Shown: positions 16,294-24,495, counted from the stretch's first letter. The stretch: 36,418 nt of DNA from an uncultured Clostridia bacterium (GCA_934462945.1 CAKSJF010000013.1:1-36418), one strand, 5' to 3'. A program made the numbers and translations. Notes: generated by a model from the sequence alone, not told the origin.

Positions 16294-17226
16294 TTATAAC
16301 TCATTAAGCTGCGCTTCCATATAATCCGTTGCAAGCTTCATCTGTCTCATGCAGCTTTTTGCATATTCCGTGAGTTCTTCGCTTTTTCTGTTTCTTGAAA
16401 TATTATTTGTCTTTATACCGCATAAGTTCATATGATACTTTGCCGTAAGCGGATATGCAAGTCCAACCTCCGTAAAACCGAATGTTCCGATAATCGACTG
16501 TATAAGCTCTGCAGCATCAGGGTACTTATTATAATTTTCACAAAGCCACGCATAAAGCTTTGGATGAAAATTTGCCATTATACCGCAGTATCCTCCGGCT
16601 CCATTCCTCATTGAGCTTAAAAGAGTCTGGCAGTTTGCATTTAAAAGCTTAAAATCACTTCCTTTGAGAAGCTCGCATCGCCTGCGTATTATTTCATCAT
16701 CGCAGCAGGTATCCTTCATATAATAAAATCGTCCCGATTTTATGCTCCAATTGATTATCCTCGGAGTTACAAGCCTCTTATACGGATATGGGCATTCATA
16801 AAAGCCAAGCTTCGCATCCGCAGGAAGCTGCCTTATCAGTGCTTCTGCGTTTCTTATAAAAACATCATCCCCCTCGTTATTCGGGTCAAGTCTGTTTGTT
16901 ATTAAAATAAGTGCATCGGTTCCCGATTGGTAAACCTCATTTAATTCCCCGGCTGCTTTTTGAAGATCATCGGAAACATGTCCCGAGGAAACTACCGTAA
17001 ATTTACGGTGCCCGTTTTTTTCAAGCTCTTTTGCCCTGGCATATACAACCCGGTTAAGCTTAGACCTTTCTTCCTCGGAAAGAAAAAAAATCTCACTTGA
17101 CTGACAAACAGAAAATATGCCGGTAAGACCGTTATTGTAATACCAATCTACATAGTGCTCGGCTGTTTCGTAATCGACACTTCCGTCATCATTATACGGA
17201 GTTATCATCGTTGTAAAGCATTCCAT
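16294..17226 (-). CDS. Dihydrodipicolinate synthase/N-acetylneuraminate lyase family protein
   Basis: Class I aldolase barrel that forms a Schiff base with a keto acid such as pyruvate; the true substrate is unknown. The Schiff-base lysine is K171 (YYMKDTCCD) and the catalytic tyrosine Y143 (GFYECPYPYKR). The usual GTTGE motif, which holds the carboxylate, reads QSSE (residues 42-45), so two serines replace the two threonines, and the usual YNxP around the tyrosine is YECP. This argues against a housekeeping dapA. Length 310 is normal. AAAGGGG precedes the ATG. The gene remnant that follows would have been its operon partner, and an AraC regulator diverges from it. It lies inside the AT-rich insert, a sign of transfer. 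Confidence 0.85.
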   Translation of the reverse strand: MECFTTMITPYNDDGSVDYETAEHYVDWYYNNGLTGIFSVCQSSEIFFLSEEERSKLNRVVYARAKELEKNGHRKFTVVSSGHVSDDLQKAAGELNEVYQSGTDALILITNRLDPNNEGDDVFIRNAEALIRQLPADAKLGFYECPYPYKRLVTPRIINWSIKSGRFYYMKDTCCDDEIIRRRCELLKGSDFKLLNANCQTLLSSMRNGAGGYCGIMANFHPKLYAWLCENYNKYPDAAELIQSIIGTFGFTEVGLAYPLTAKYHMNLCGIKTNNISRNRKSEELTEYAKSCMRQMKLATDYMEAQLNEL

Positions 17227-17258
17227 TATCTGATTCCCCTTTATTATTATTTACAAAT

Positions 17259-17287
17259 ATTATATTGCAAACGTATAAAAAATACAA
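17259..17287 (-). promoter_or_regulatory. Promoter of the DHDPS-like gene
   Basis: Minus strand: TTGTAT (17287-17282), 17-base spacer, TATAAT (17264-17259). A GTAT-N5-ATAC inverted repeat (17273-17285) overlaps the spacer and -35 box. Confidence 0.65.
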
Positions 17288-17350
17288 TGGTCTAATATGT
17301 CATCTTATTGCCGTTTTCGGACATTTATCTTTTTAAGACAGGCAAAATAC

Positions 17351-17379
17351 TTGATTTGTTATTTAACTTATGATAAAAT
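17351..17379 (+). promoter_or_regulatory. Promoter of the AraC-type regulator
   Basis: TTGATT (17351-17356), 17-base spacer, TAAAAT (17374-17379); ribosome binding site AAGAGGTGA at 17386-17394. Confidence 0.65.
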
Positions 17380-17403
17380 AAACTTAAGAGGTGACCGAAC
17401 TGT

Positions 17404-18252
17404 ATGGATACAAAATCTTCTTTATTATATGAGAAAAATATATTATGCTCCGATGAAATTTCAATATCTCCAAATATTGAAATTGTTACTCTGTACAGCC
17501 ATTTTATGCAGAATACTCACAGTGAATGGAATTTTAATTTACATTCTCATTCATTTCATGAGCTGCATATTGCCTTTAAGGGTAATTTTTCAATATGCTT
17601 TCAGGATAATAATATCTATTTGCCCGAAAGCTGTTTTATTTTAATTCCACCGCATACCGAGCACAAATTTATGCAATGCAGTGATGATTTATTTCGTTTT
17701 TCACTTGCCTTTGACATTATATTCAATCAAAATCAGCTAATCACTGCCGCACCGCCTGCCGTTCTGCCGCTTAACAAAAACTGTACTTTTTATATCGAAA
17801 ATATATTATCCGAATATAAAGAAAATAAAACAGGCTGTAAAAATATTACAGGCTCACTTACAAATTGCCTGATAATTGAGCTGCTACGCATATCTGACGC
17901 GATAAATCTTCATACAACCCAAAAGCATCCGAATCTCAGCAAGGCACTTTTGTTCATCGAGAACAATCTTTTAAATAAAATCACCGTGCAAAATGTCGCC
18001 GATGCCGTATACCTCAGCGTTCGTCAGCTGAACAGAATTTTTTTCGAAAACATCGGCATGACTGCCGCCGGATATATTAAGCATAAAAAAATAAATAAAA
18101 TAAAAGAATATTTAACAAAAACCAATTTAAGCATAAAAGAAATTGCTTTTCTCACAGGCATGGAAAGTGATTGCTCTCTTTGTAAAATATTCAAAAGAGA
18201 AACAGGAGTCTCTCCGACAGCATACAGAGCTTCGGTTCACAATCATAAGTAA
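17404..18252 (+). CDS. AraC family transcriptional regulator with cupin-type sensor
   Basis: A 282-residue regulator. The N-terminal half is a cupin-like sugar-binding barrel (HSHSFHELHIAFKGN, residues about 47-62; LIPPHTEHKFMQC about 80). The C-terminal half has the two AraC helix-turn-helix motifs: ITVQNVADAVYLSVRQLNR and LSIKEIAFLTGMESDCSLCK, ending with FKRETGVSPTAYR. It diverges from the DHDPS-like gene, with both promoters in the 178-base gap, and most likely switches that operon on with its substrate. The gene is AT-rich, like the whole insert. Confidence 0.93.
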   Translation: MDTKSSLLYEKNILCSDEISISPNIEIVTLYSHFMQNTHSEWNFNLHSHSFHELHIAFKGNFSICFQDNNIYLPESCFILIPPHTEHKFMQCSDDLFRFSLAFDIIFNQNQLITAAPPAVLPLNKNCTFYIENILSEYKENKTGCKNITGSLTNCLIIELLRISDAINLHTTQKHPNLSKALLFIENNLLNKITVQNVADAVYLSVRQLNRIFFENIGMTAAGYIKHKKINKIKEYLTKTNLSIKEIAFLTGMESDCSLCKIFKRETGVSPTAYRASVHNHK

Positions 18253-18350
18253 AATAATAATATGTTTGGGTTTGTAAACCGATTATATCACCTTACGGAC
18301 CGAAGGTCAATATATTTATTAAAAAAGCTATTGACTATGTGATGATTAAC

Positions 18351-18364
18351 GCCTGTTTTCAGAC
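18351..18364 (+). repeat. 14-bp direct repeat, right copy
   Basis: GCCTGTTTTCAGAC, identical to 15963-15976. Its TCA at 18359-18361 is the complement of the dehydrogenase stop codon. Confidence 0.85.
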
Positions 18365-19300
18365 CACTCTGTTGCGTTTTTCTCCGGCAAAATAGACGCG
18401 GATATTTTCTTCAATTTCCTCTATGCAGCGTTTCCGTGCCTCGTATGCACCCCATGCCATATGCGGGGTAAAAAGAACGCGGTCGGAATGATAAAGCTTT
18501 TCAAAAGGATGTCCGGCAGGAATCGGTTCTGCGGAATAGACATCCGTTCCAAAGCCGGCAATGGTTTCATTTAAGATTGCCTCGCAAACTGCCTCCTCAT
18601 CCAGCACCGCACCGCGCGCAGCATTGACTAAAATTGCACCCGGTTTCATTTTCGCCAGCTCCTCTTTTCCGATCAGATGTCTTGTTTGTTCATTAAGCGG
18701 CGTATGCACCGAAATGACATCCGATTCCATGAAAAGCGTATCCAGCAATACCGCGTTCTGATCCTCCGACCGCCTTGTATAAATCACACGGCATCCGATT
18801 GCTTTTGCAATCTCACCGACCTTTTTTCCAATATTGCCATACCCGACAATGCCCCAGGTTTTTCCGGACAGTTCCGAAAAGGTGGGAGACAAGCAATTCT
18901 GCACACCCGACGCAGTGTAGCGCCCATCCCGGACATAGCGTTCAAAATAGGACAGGTGCATCCACAGGGAAAGCGCTGTTGCAACGGTAACCTGTGCCAC
19001 GCTGTCGGTAGAATAGCCGACCACATTACAAACGGCAATGCCTCTTTTTTTGCAGTATTCCACATCCACATTGTCATAGCCGGTTGCCGTGATACAAATA
19101 AGCTTTAAATTTTTTGCTCCCGAAAGATTTTTTTCCGAAAGCTTCACCTTATTTAAAATGATCACATCGCAATCAGAAACACGTTCCGAAACCTCCTCCG
19201 GCTTTGTGGCAGGAAAAATTTCCGCATCCCGAAGGAGCGGAAATTCATCCAAATGTATATCATTTCCTAATGTATTTGCGTCTAAAACTACGATTTTCAT
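18359..19300 (-). CDS. D-2-hydroxyacid dehydrogenase (hydroxypyruvate reductase-like)
   Basis: Reduces a 2-keto acid (glyoxylate, hydroxypyruvate or similar) to the D-hydroxy acid with NAD(P)H. The nucleotide loop is GYGNIG (153-158). Catalytic residues are R229 (NAARGAVLD), E258 (SAEP) and H280 (FTPHMAWGA). After the second strand the protein reads YTRRSE (174-179) where NADH enzymes carry Asp, which points to NADPH; that is inference. Length 313 is normal. The start ATG overlaps the S41 protease stop as ATGA, so it is the last gene of the murI operon. The insert begins at its stop codon. Confidence 0.93.
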   Translation of the reverse strand: MKIVVLDANTLGNDIHLDEFPLLRDAEIFPATKPEEVSERVSDCDVIILNKVKLSEKNLSGAKNLKLICITATGYDNVDVEYCKKRGIAVCNVVGYSTDSVAQVTVATALSLWMHLSYFERYVRDGRYTASGVQNCLSPTFSELSGKTWGIVGYGNIGKKVGEIAKAIGCRVIYTRRSEDQNAVLLDTLFMESDVISVHTPLNEQTRHLIGKEELAKMKPGAILVNAARGAVLDEEAVCEAILNETIAGFGTDVYSAEPIPAGHPFEKLYHSDRVLFTPHMAWGAYEARKRCIEEIEENIRVYFAGEKRNRVV

Positions 19301-20730
19301 TTGTTTTCTCCATCAATCAGGGTTTGTCTGTCGCCCCCGAAATATTCATAGGCTGTGTAGAGCTGATTGTCTACCAATTCCTCACGCTTGTAAAATTCGT
19401 TCTCAATCCGCACCTGTGTGGAAATATCCAAAACACCATAAGGATAAAGCTCGGTGTCTGCCTGAAACTGATTCACCGCACTTTCCAGCTCGGTATCAAA
19501 ATAGGTGTCCATACTTCCCTGATAATAACCCATCAGACGAAGCCGCTCCTTTGCCGCAAGCACGCTGTCCGACTCCTCGCCCACCTTCCACTTGATCTTA
19601 TAATCAAACGGCGTAAAGCGCGCCATATTCACTTTCTGAGTCGTGTTCATCACCTGCTCGTCCGGATCAATGCCGATTTTGTTGATCTCATGTCCGTCAC
19701 GTGTAAGATAATGTCCGGTGGTGATTTTAAAACCGCCGTTTGACAGCTGGAACATCTCCTGGATCACTGCCTTTCCATAGGTGGTATCGCCGATCAGATA
19801 ACCGATTTTGGAATCCTGCATTGCACCTGCCAACACCTCTGCCGCACTTGCCGTGTTCTGGTTTACCAAAACTGCAAACTGGTATTTCGGATCCTTTAAC
19901 TCGGAATAGAACGTTTCATTCTTTTCCTCCTGCCGGAACATTGTCTGCACAATCACACCTTCCGGCACGATCATTTTAGCAATATTCACCGCCGAGATGA
20001 GATAGCCGCCGGGGTTATCTCTTAAATCCAGAATAATTTTTGTAACTCCCTGCTCATCCAGATCCTTTAGCGCATTTGCAAATTCAGTATCCGTTTTTTC
20101 TGCAAAATTAATAATGGTGATATAGCCGATATTCCCCTCTAACACAGTATGGGCAACGGTATCCGCAGAAACCGGTTTTCGGGTCAGGGTGAAGCTTTTT
20201 TCCGCGTCACCGCGCAGAACCGTAACATTCACCGTGGTATTTAATTCGCCTGTGATCATTTTCTGCACATCAGAAAGCGTTTTTCCGACGGCGCTCTCTC
20301 CGTCCACCGCATAAATCTTGTCGCCGATCGCAAGCCCTGCCTCCCGGGCGCTGCCGCCCTCCATGCAGTTTACCACCTCGACATATTCTCCGTTTTTCTG
20401 AATGGTCACCCCAATCCCGTAAAAGGTATGGTTTAAGTCGTTCACATAATCTAAAAATTCCTCGCCGGTGAAAAATTCGCTGTACTGGTCAAGGCTTGAA
20501 AACCCTGCCTTTAACAGCTGGTCTAAAAGCTCCGGATGCTCCTCCAAAAGCTTGGAGATTGCCTCCTCCTTTAAATCCTCCACCGAAATATCCTGATCTA
20601 TGTAAAGCTGCGCCGCATAATTCATCAGCTTATCAAAGGTGTTATATTCCACGCTTGCCGCCTGCGACAGCGACGGAATCAACATGCTTGCCGATAAAAT
20701 CAGGGCATATAGCTTTTTACGCATCTTCAT
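19297..20730 (-). CDS. Carboxy-terminal processing protease (S41) with peptidoglycan-binding domain
   Basis: Secreted serine protease of the CtpA/CtpB type. Order: signal peptide ending near SLSQAA; a helical N-terminal part; PDZ domain with GIGVTIQKNG and AGLAIGDKIYAVDG; the S41 core with the Ser-Lys dyad S295 (NTASAAE) and K320 (YGKAVIQ), 25 residues apart; a C-terminal peptidoglycan-binding helical domain (LMGYYQGSMDTYFD to TQVRIENEF). I start at ATG 20730, about 10 bases behind AGGAAAGG; ATGs at 20739 and 20724 are also possible. It overlaps the DUF1934 gene by about 14 bases. In sporulating Firmicutes such proteases cleave SpoIVFA in spore signalling; here that is only a possibility. Confidence 0.93.
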   Translation of the reverse strand: MKMRKKLYALILSASMLIPSLSQAASVEYNTFDKLMNYAAQLYIDQDISVEDLKEEAISKLLEEHPELLDQLLKAGFSSLDQYSEFFTGEEFLDYVNDLNHTFYGIGVTIQKNGEYVEVVNCMEGGSAREAGLAIGDKIYAVDGESAVGKTLSDVQKMITGELNTTVNVTVLRGDAEKSFTLTRKPVSADTVAHTVLEGNIGYITIINFAEKTDTEFANALKDLDEQGVTKIILDLRDNPGGYLISAVNIAKMIVPEGVIVQTMFRQEEKNETFYSELKDPKYQFAVLVNQNTASAAEVLAGAMQDSKIGYLIGDTTYGKAVIQEMFQLSNGGFKITTGHYLTRDGHEINKIGIDPDEQVMNTTQKVNMARFTPFDYKIKWKVGEESDSVLAAKERLRLMGYYQGSMDTYFDTELESAVNQFQADTELYPYGVLDISTQVRIENEFYKREELVDNQLYTAYEYFGGDRQTLIDGENK

Positions 20731-21148
20731 ATTCCTCATCCTTTCCTGTTACCTCAATGGTCAGTTCATTTTCAAAAATTTCATGGTGAATATCCAGAAA
20801 ATAAGAAAGCTTCAGACTGCCGCCCTCTTTGGAAAAACCGCATAGAATCTCTTTTGTGTCCGCTGTCATCATCAATTCTCCGTAAGGGAGCTGGTATGCA
20901 TATTCGCACGGGACACCCGGACGGTATTCCACCTTTGACCGGCATGCTCCGTTCCGGTACACCTTAACACAGGTATCGTCTGCGGTAATCCGGACAGACA
21001 CCTCTCCGATTTCGGTATATTCCGTATAAAACAGATAGTACACACCTTTTTTGCAAAGGAATGTTCCCTCGGTGCAAATCTCCATTTCATCCGATTCTCC
21101 GTTTTTCCTCTGCCGGGTCAGGATTCTGATACGGACATTATTCTTCAT
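20717..21148 (-). CDS. DUF1934 domain protein
   Basis: Small beta-barrel-like protein of the DUF1934 family (calycin-like fold), function not established. Landmarks are NNVRIRILTRQRKNGESD at the start, FLCKKGVYYLFYTEY, a middle TADDTCVKVYRNG and LKLSYFLDIHHEIFEN close to the end. About 143 residues. The start is uncertain: ATG 21148 matches family starts, while TTG 21157 sits 7 bases behind AGGAAG. Either overlaps the murI stop. It is cotranscribed between murI and the S41 protease, so an envelope role is possible but not shown. Confidence 0.85.
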   Translation of the reverse strand: MKNNVRIRILTRQRKNGESDEMEICTEGTFLCKKGVYYLFYTEYTEIGEVSVRITADDTCVKVYRNGACRSKVEYRPGVPCEYAYQLPYGELMMTADTKEILCGFSKEGGSLKLSYFLDIHHEIFENELTIEVTGKDEEYEDA

Positions 21149-21953
21149 AGCGTTCAATTTCAATCTTCCTCACTTGTCCCTTTACGTCACTTTGCAGAAA
21201 TACCGACGCTAAGTGCGCAAAGTTTTCTATATTGTCACTGACATAATAACGGTACTGCTCCGCATCCCGTCCGGCGCTGTGCCTCTCTTCCGCCTGAAGT
21301 TCTCTCCGGAGCGCCCTGGCAAGCTCTGCACCGGCATCAATCAGCGTGACACCCTCGCCCATAAACTCTGCAATCGCCTCCCGGAGAAGCGGATAATGGG
21401 TGCAGCCTAATATCAGCGTATCCACCCCATAAGCGCGGATGTCGCTTAAATATTCCTCCACCACAAGCTTTGTGACCGGAGTGTTAAAATGTCCGTTTTC
21501 CACCAGCGGAACAAAGAGCGGACATGCACGCGAAATCATTTCAATGTCCGGATTTTCCATGGCAATCTGTTTCTGATACGCGCAGCTGCCGATTGTTCCG
21601 GGTGTTCCGATAATGCCGATTTTTCCGTTTTTTGTGGCGCGGTATGCCGCCATTGCTGTTGCGTCCACCACACCGATCATGGGAGTTTCCTCCTCCGGCG
21701 CTAAAACCGGCAGCGCAACCGAGCTGACCGTTCCGCACGCAACCACAATCTGCTTCACATCAAAGCTTTTTAAAAACCGGATATCTGCCCTTGAATATTT
21801 GATAATGGTTTCTGCCGACCGCGTACCGTAGGGAACGCGCCCGGTATCTCCGAAATAAATCAAATTTTCATCCGGTAGCTCCTTCATAATCTGCTTTACG
21901 CAGGTTAATCCGCCCAGACCGGAATCAAACACACCTATGCAGCGATTATCCAT
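21138..21953 (-). CDS. murI: Glutamate racemase
   Basis: Makes D-glutamate for peptidoglycan. D10 and S11 lie in the conserved VFDSGLGGLT; catalytic cysteines are C73 (VVACGTVSS) and C184 (ILGCTHYPLL, with H186). The usual ACNTAS reads ACGTVS, so the Asn next to the first cysteine is Gly. The length of 271 residues is normal. AAAGGAG lies five bases before the ATG. First gene of a run murI, DUF1934, S41 protease, dehydrogenase in which every gene overlaps the next. Confidence 0.95.
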   Translation of the reverse strand: MDNRCIGVFDSGLGGLTCVKQIMKELPDENLIYFGDTGRVPYGTRSAETIIKYSRADIRFLKSFDVKQIVVACGTVSSVALPVLAPEEETPMIGVVDATAMAAYRATKNGKIGIIGTPGTIGSCAYQKQIAMENPDIEMISRACPLFVPLVENGHFNTPVTKLVVEEYLSDIRAYGVDTLILGCTHYPLLREAIAEFMGEGVTLIDAGAELARALRRELQAEERHSAGRDAEQYRYYVSDNIENFAHLASVFLQSDVKGQVRKIEIERYEE

Positions 21954-21985
21954 ATGCTCTCCTTTTCTAACTTACCACACATTTT

Positions 21986-22010
21986 ATAAAAAAACAAGAC
22001 GTTTTTCTCA
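21986..22010 (-). terminator. Possible weak terminator after rluD
   Basis: Minus strand AAAAAC-GTCTT-GTTTTTTT: a short A/T stem followed by T, between the rluD stop and murI. Weak, so transcripts may read on into murI. Confidence 0.35.
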
Positions 22011-22021
22011 TTCTTCACACA

Positions 22022-22933
22022 TTATTCATTTCTTTTTCGCAAAGCGGTCACAACCTCCTGGAAATATTCTGGCAACGGTGCTGAAAATTCCATATATTCT
22101 CCGGTTTTTGGATGCACAAAGCCAATCGAATGTGCATGCAGCAGCTGACCGTTTAAACGAAATTTTTCTTTTTTGATCCCATAAACCGGATCGCCGACAA
22201 TGCTATGCCCGATATATGCCATATGTACCCGAATCTGATGGGTACGTCCGGTTTCCAAAACACACTCCAAAAGCGTGTAATTTCCAAAGTCCTCCAAAAC
22301 GTGATAATGCGTAACCGCCTCACGTCCTCCTGCAACCACCGCCATTTTTTTGCGGTCGGAGGGATGCCGTGCAATCGGTCGGTTGACCGTGCCGTCCTCC
22401 TTGATTCTGCCATTCACCAGGGCATAATATTTCCGGCTCGCTTTTCTCTCTTTAATTTGTTCTGCTAAAAACAAGTGCGATTCATTTGTTTTTGCCACCA
22501 GCAAAAGTCCGCTGGTGTCCTTGTCAATCCGGTGTACAATTCCCGGACGGATCACGCCGTTAATTGCAGAAAGCCGCCCCTGGCAATGGTACAGGAGCGC
22601 ATTCACAAGCGTTCCGTTCTGATTGCCTGCCGCCGGATGCACCACCATTCCCTGCGGCTTGTTCACCACCAAAAGCTCCTCATCCTCATACACAATCTCA
22701 AGCGGAATATTCTCCGGCAGAACCTCCAGCGTCTCCGGCTCGGGAAGATGAATTTCAATTTCCTCACCGCCGCGCAGCTTATACCCTTTTGACAGTGCAC
22801 GCGTATCCAGAAAAACCTTTCCTTCTTCCAAAAGCCTTGCCGCATAGGAGCGCGAAATATTTTCGCACGATTCGCTGATAAATTTATCAATTCGCTCCCC
22901 TGCCGTCTCGGCTTTAAGCTTTAGAACCTGCAT
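22022..22933 (-). CDS. rluD: RluA/RluD family pseudouridine synthase
   Basis: Isomerises uridines in RNA, probably 23S rRNA. An S4 RNA-binding domain (residues about 10-65: RIDKFISE, YAARLLEEGKV) precedes the catalytic domain; the catalytic Asp is D137 in HRIDKDTSGLL. Other family landmarks: VVNKPQGMVVHPA, KYYALVNG and the segment TGRTHQIRVHMA. I start at ATG 22933, behind GAGGA and overlapping the lspA stop by 20 bases, which gives 303 residues; upstream in-frame starts would only add non-family sequence. The pairing with lspA is common in Firmicutes. Confidence 0.95.
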   Translation of the reverse strand: MQVLKLKAETAGERIDKFISESCENISRSYAARLLEEGKVFLDTRALSKGYKLRGGEEIEIHLPEPETLEVLPENIPLEIVYEDEELLVVNKPQGMVVHPAAGNQNGTLVNALLYHCQGRLSAINGVIRPGIVHRIDKDTSGLLLVAKTNESHLFLAEQIKERKASRKYYALVNGRIKEDGTVNRPIARHPSDRKKMAVVAGGREAVTHYHVLEDFGNYTLLECVLETGRTHQIRVHMAYIGHSIVGDPVYGIKKEKFRLNGQLLHAHSIGFVHPKTGEYMEFSAPLPEYFQEVVTALRKRNE

Positions 22934-23405
22934 CCGAATCCTCTTTTCCGCCGTTCTTTTTTTCCCGGTCAAAGAATAAAACATAAATCATCAACAGGAT
23001 TGCGCCCACTGTGATGGCAATATCCGCAACGTTAAAAACCGGAAAATCCACAAAAATAACCTCAAAAAAGTCCACAACGCTCCCCCGGAACATCCGGTCG
23101 ATCAGATTGCCGACTGCACCCCCTAAAACCAGAGAAACCGATAACAGCATCAATTTATTCTCCGGTCGGTTTTTGACCAGATACCAGACAATTCCCACAC
23201 AGACTGCAAGCGAGATAAGACTTAGAAAAAATGTTTTCCCGGACAGAATACTAAATGCCGCACCGGTATTTTTTACATAAACAAGATTTAAAATCCGCGG
23301 CAATACCGGGATTGTATCGGTTGGGGCAATATTGTGAATAACAAGCAGCTTTGTTCCCTGATCCAAAAGCACAACCGCCAGAGAAATGATGATCCAAATT
23401 AACAT
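22914..23405 (-). CDS. lspA: Lipoprotein signal peptidase (signal peptidase II)
   Basis: Membrane aspartyl protease that cuts prolipoproteins at the lipobox Cys. Four membrane helices are visible. Family motifs are DQGTKLLV, NTGAAFSIL, GGAVGNLIDR (94-104) and the catalytic aspartates D112 (SVVDFFEV) and D128 (FNVADIAI). I start at ATG 23405, behind AAGGGA and 16 bases past the aroB stop; 163 residues is the family norm. The C-terminus ends in a hydrophilic Lys/Glu tail that overlaps the rluD start. Confidence 0.96.
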   Translation of the reverse strand: MLIWIIISLAVVLLDQGTKLLVIHNIAPTDTIPVLPRILNLVYVKNTGAAFSILSGKTFFLSLISLAVCVGIVWYLVKNRPENKLMLLSVSLVLGGAVGNLIDRMFRGSVVDFFEVIFVDFPVFNVADIAITVGAILLMIYVLFFDREKKNGGKEDSDAGSKA

Positions 23406-23421
23406 TCTGTTTTTTCCCTTT

Positions 23422-24495
23422 CTATTTTGAAATAAATTGTAACGCATTTCTGATTTCTTCCTCGGTGACGTCATCTGTACGAATCACCCTGCCGATTTTT
23501 TCAGGCAGAACAAAGGTATTTTTCCCGTTATGATTCTTCTTATCCTTTTTCATAAACGATAAAATAACCGTCTGATCCGGAAGATCAATTTTTGTTTCAA
23601 AGCCGTATCCCGCCAAAATTTCTGTCAGACGGCTCAATTCCTCATCCGACAGCATGCCGCGGTTTTTTGCAATCAGCGATGCGGCGCACATTCCCAATGC
23701 CACGCATTCTCCGTGCGTTCTTTTGAAATTGCATGCGCTTTCCACCGCGTGTCCGATGGTGTGACCAAAATTTAAAATGGCACGCAAGCCATGCTCTTTT
23801 TCGTCCACCGATACCACCGAGGCTTTAATCTCGCAGTTTCTGCGAACTGTTTGCATCATAATCTCCGGTTCTAAACGCTTGATTTCTTCTGCGTGGATTC
23901 TTAAAAATTTAAAAAATTCCGCATCCCGGATCATGCCATGCTTAATCACCTCGCCCATTCCGGAAATAAATTCCCTTTTGGGGAGCGTGGAAAGCGTCAT
24001 AATATTCATATAGACTAATTTGGGTTGATGGAACGCACCTAAAAGGTTTTTGCCGTCCATAAAATCGATACCGGTTTTACCGCCGACGCTGCTGTCCGAC
24101 TGACTCAAAAGCGTGGTCGGCAGCTGAACAAATGCGATTCCTCGCATGTAAATTGCTGCCGCAAAGCCTGCCATATCCCCGACAACCCCGCCGCCCAGGG
24201 CTAAAATCGCGGAATCCCGATCCATGCCATGTGCTACACATGCCGCACAGATCTGTAAAATTCCGTCCATCCCCTTGTGCTCCTCGCCGGCAGGCAGAAC
24301 GCAAAGCTCTGTATCAAATCCGGAAAGCTGCTCCAAAACAGCGTTACTCCAAAGCGGTTCAACATTTGAATCGGTCACCAAAAGAAGTTTTTTTCCAATC
24401 GAAAGCCGCTCCAATTCTGCTGATAGTCCGCTAAAATCAGTTCTGAATAATATCTGATAGGATTTTTCTTTCAAATCCACGTATAAATCTTCCAC
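23422..24495 (-). CDS. aroB: 3-dehydroquinate synthase
   Basis: Second step of the shikimate pathway: DAHP to 3-dehydroquinate, NAD and divalent metal dependent. Landmarks: ALGGGVVGDMAGFAAAIYMR (NAD loop), LPTTLLSQSDSSVGGKTGID, NFGHTIGHAVE and HGECVALGM with the metal-binding His and Glu. Length 357 is normal. The start is GTG (24495-24493) behind GAGGA. It leads a run with lspA and rluD; no other shikimate gene lies in the window. Confidence 0.96.
   Translation of the reverse strand: MEDLYVDLKEKSYQILFRTDFSGLSAELERLSIGKKLLLVTDSNVEPLWSNAVLEQLSGFDTELCVLPAGEEHKGMDGILQICAACVAHGMDRDSAILALGGGVVGDMAGFAAAIYMRGIAFVQLPTTLLSQSDSSVGGKTGIDFMDGKNLLGAFHQPKLVYMNIMTLSTLPKREFISGMGEVIKHGMIRDAEFFKFLRIHAEEIKRLEPEIMMQTVRRNCEIKASVVSVDEKEHGLRAILNFGHTIGHAVESACNFKRTHGECVALGMCAASLIAKNRGMLSDEELSRLTEILAGYGFETKIDLPDQTVILSFMKKDKKNHNGKNTFVLPEKIGRVIRTDDVTEEEIRNALQFISK

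Larger units (their letters stand above)
15963..18364. mobile_element. AT-rich 2.4 kb insert bounded by 14-bp direct repeats
   Basis: The sequence GCCTGTTTTCAGAC occurs exactly at 15963-15976 and again at 18351-18364, in the same orientation. The DNA between is visibly AT-richer than both flanks and uses codons such as ATA and TTA much more. Its cargo is a DHDPS/NAL-like gene, an AraC regulator, and a gene remnant; no transposase or integrase is present. The right repeat contains the stop codon of the 2-hydroxyacid dehydrogenase, so the insert joined right behind that gene without damaging it. Removing one repeat and the insert would restore a short dehydrogenase-to-phosphoesterase spacer that includes a CCGC/GCGG hairpin. 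The mechanism is unknown. Confidence 0.7.

Noticed and set aside
16294..17226. Annotation as dapA (lysine biosynthesis)
   Set aside because: The GTTGE motif is absent, there is a private AraC regulator, and the gene lies in an acquired insert.
18268..18306. Terminator behind the AraC gene (GGTTTGTAAACC and CCTTACGGACCGAAGG)
   Set aside because: Both stems are very short, loops are too small and no T-run follows.
15963..18364. Insertion sequence or prophage remnant
   Set aside because: No transposase, integrase or phage gene fragment is visible between the repeats; only the repeats and composition support mobility.
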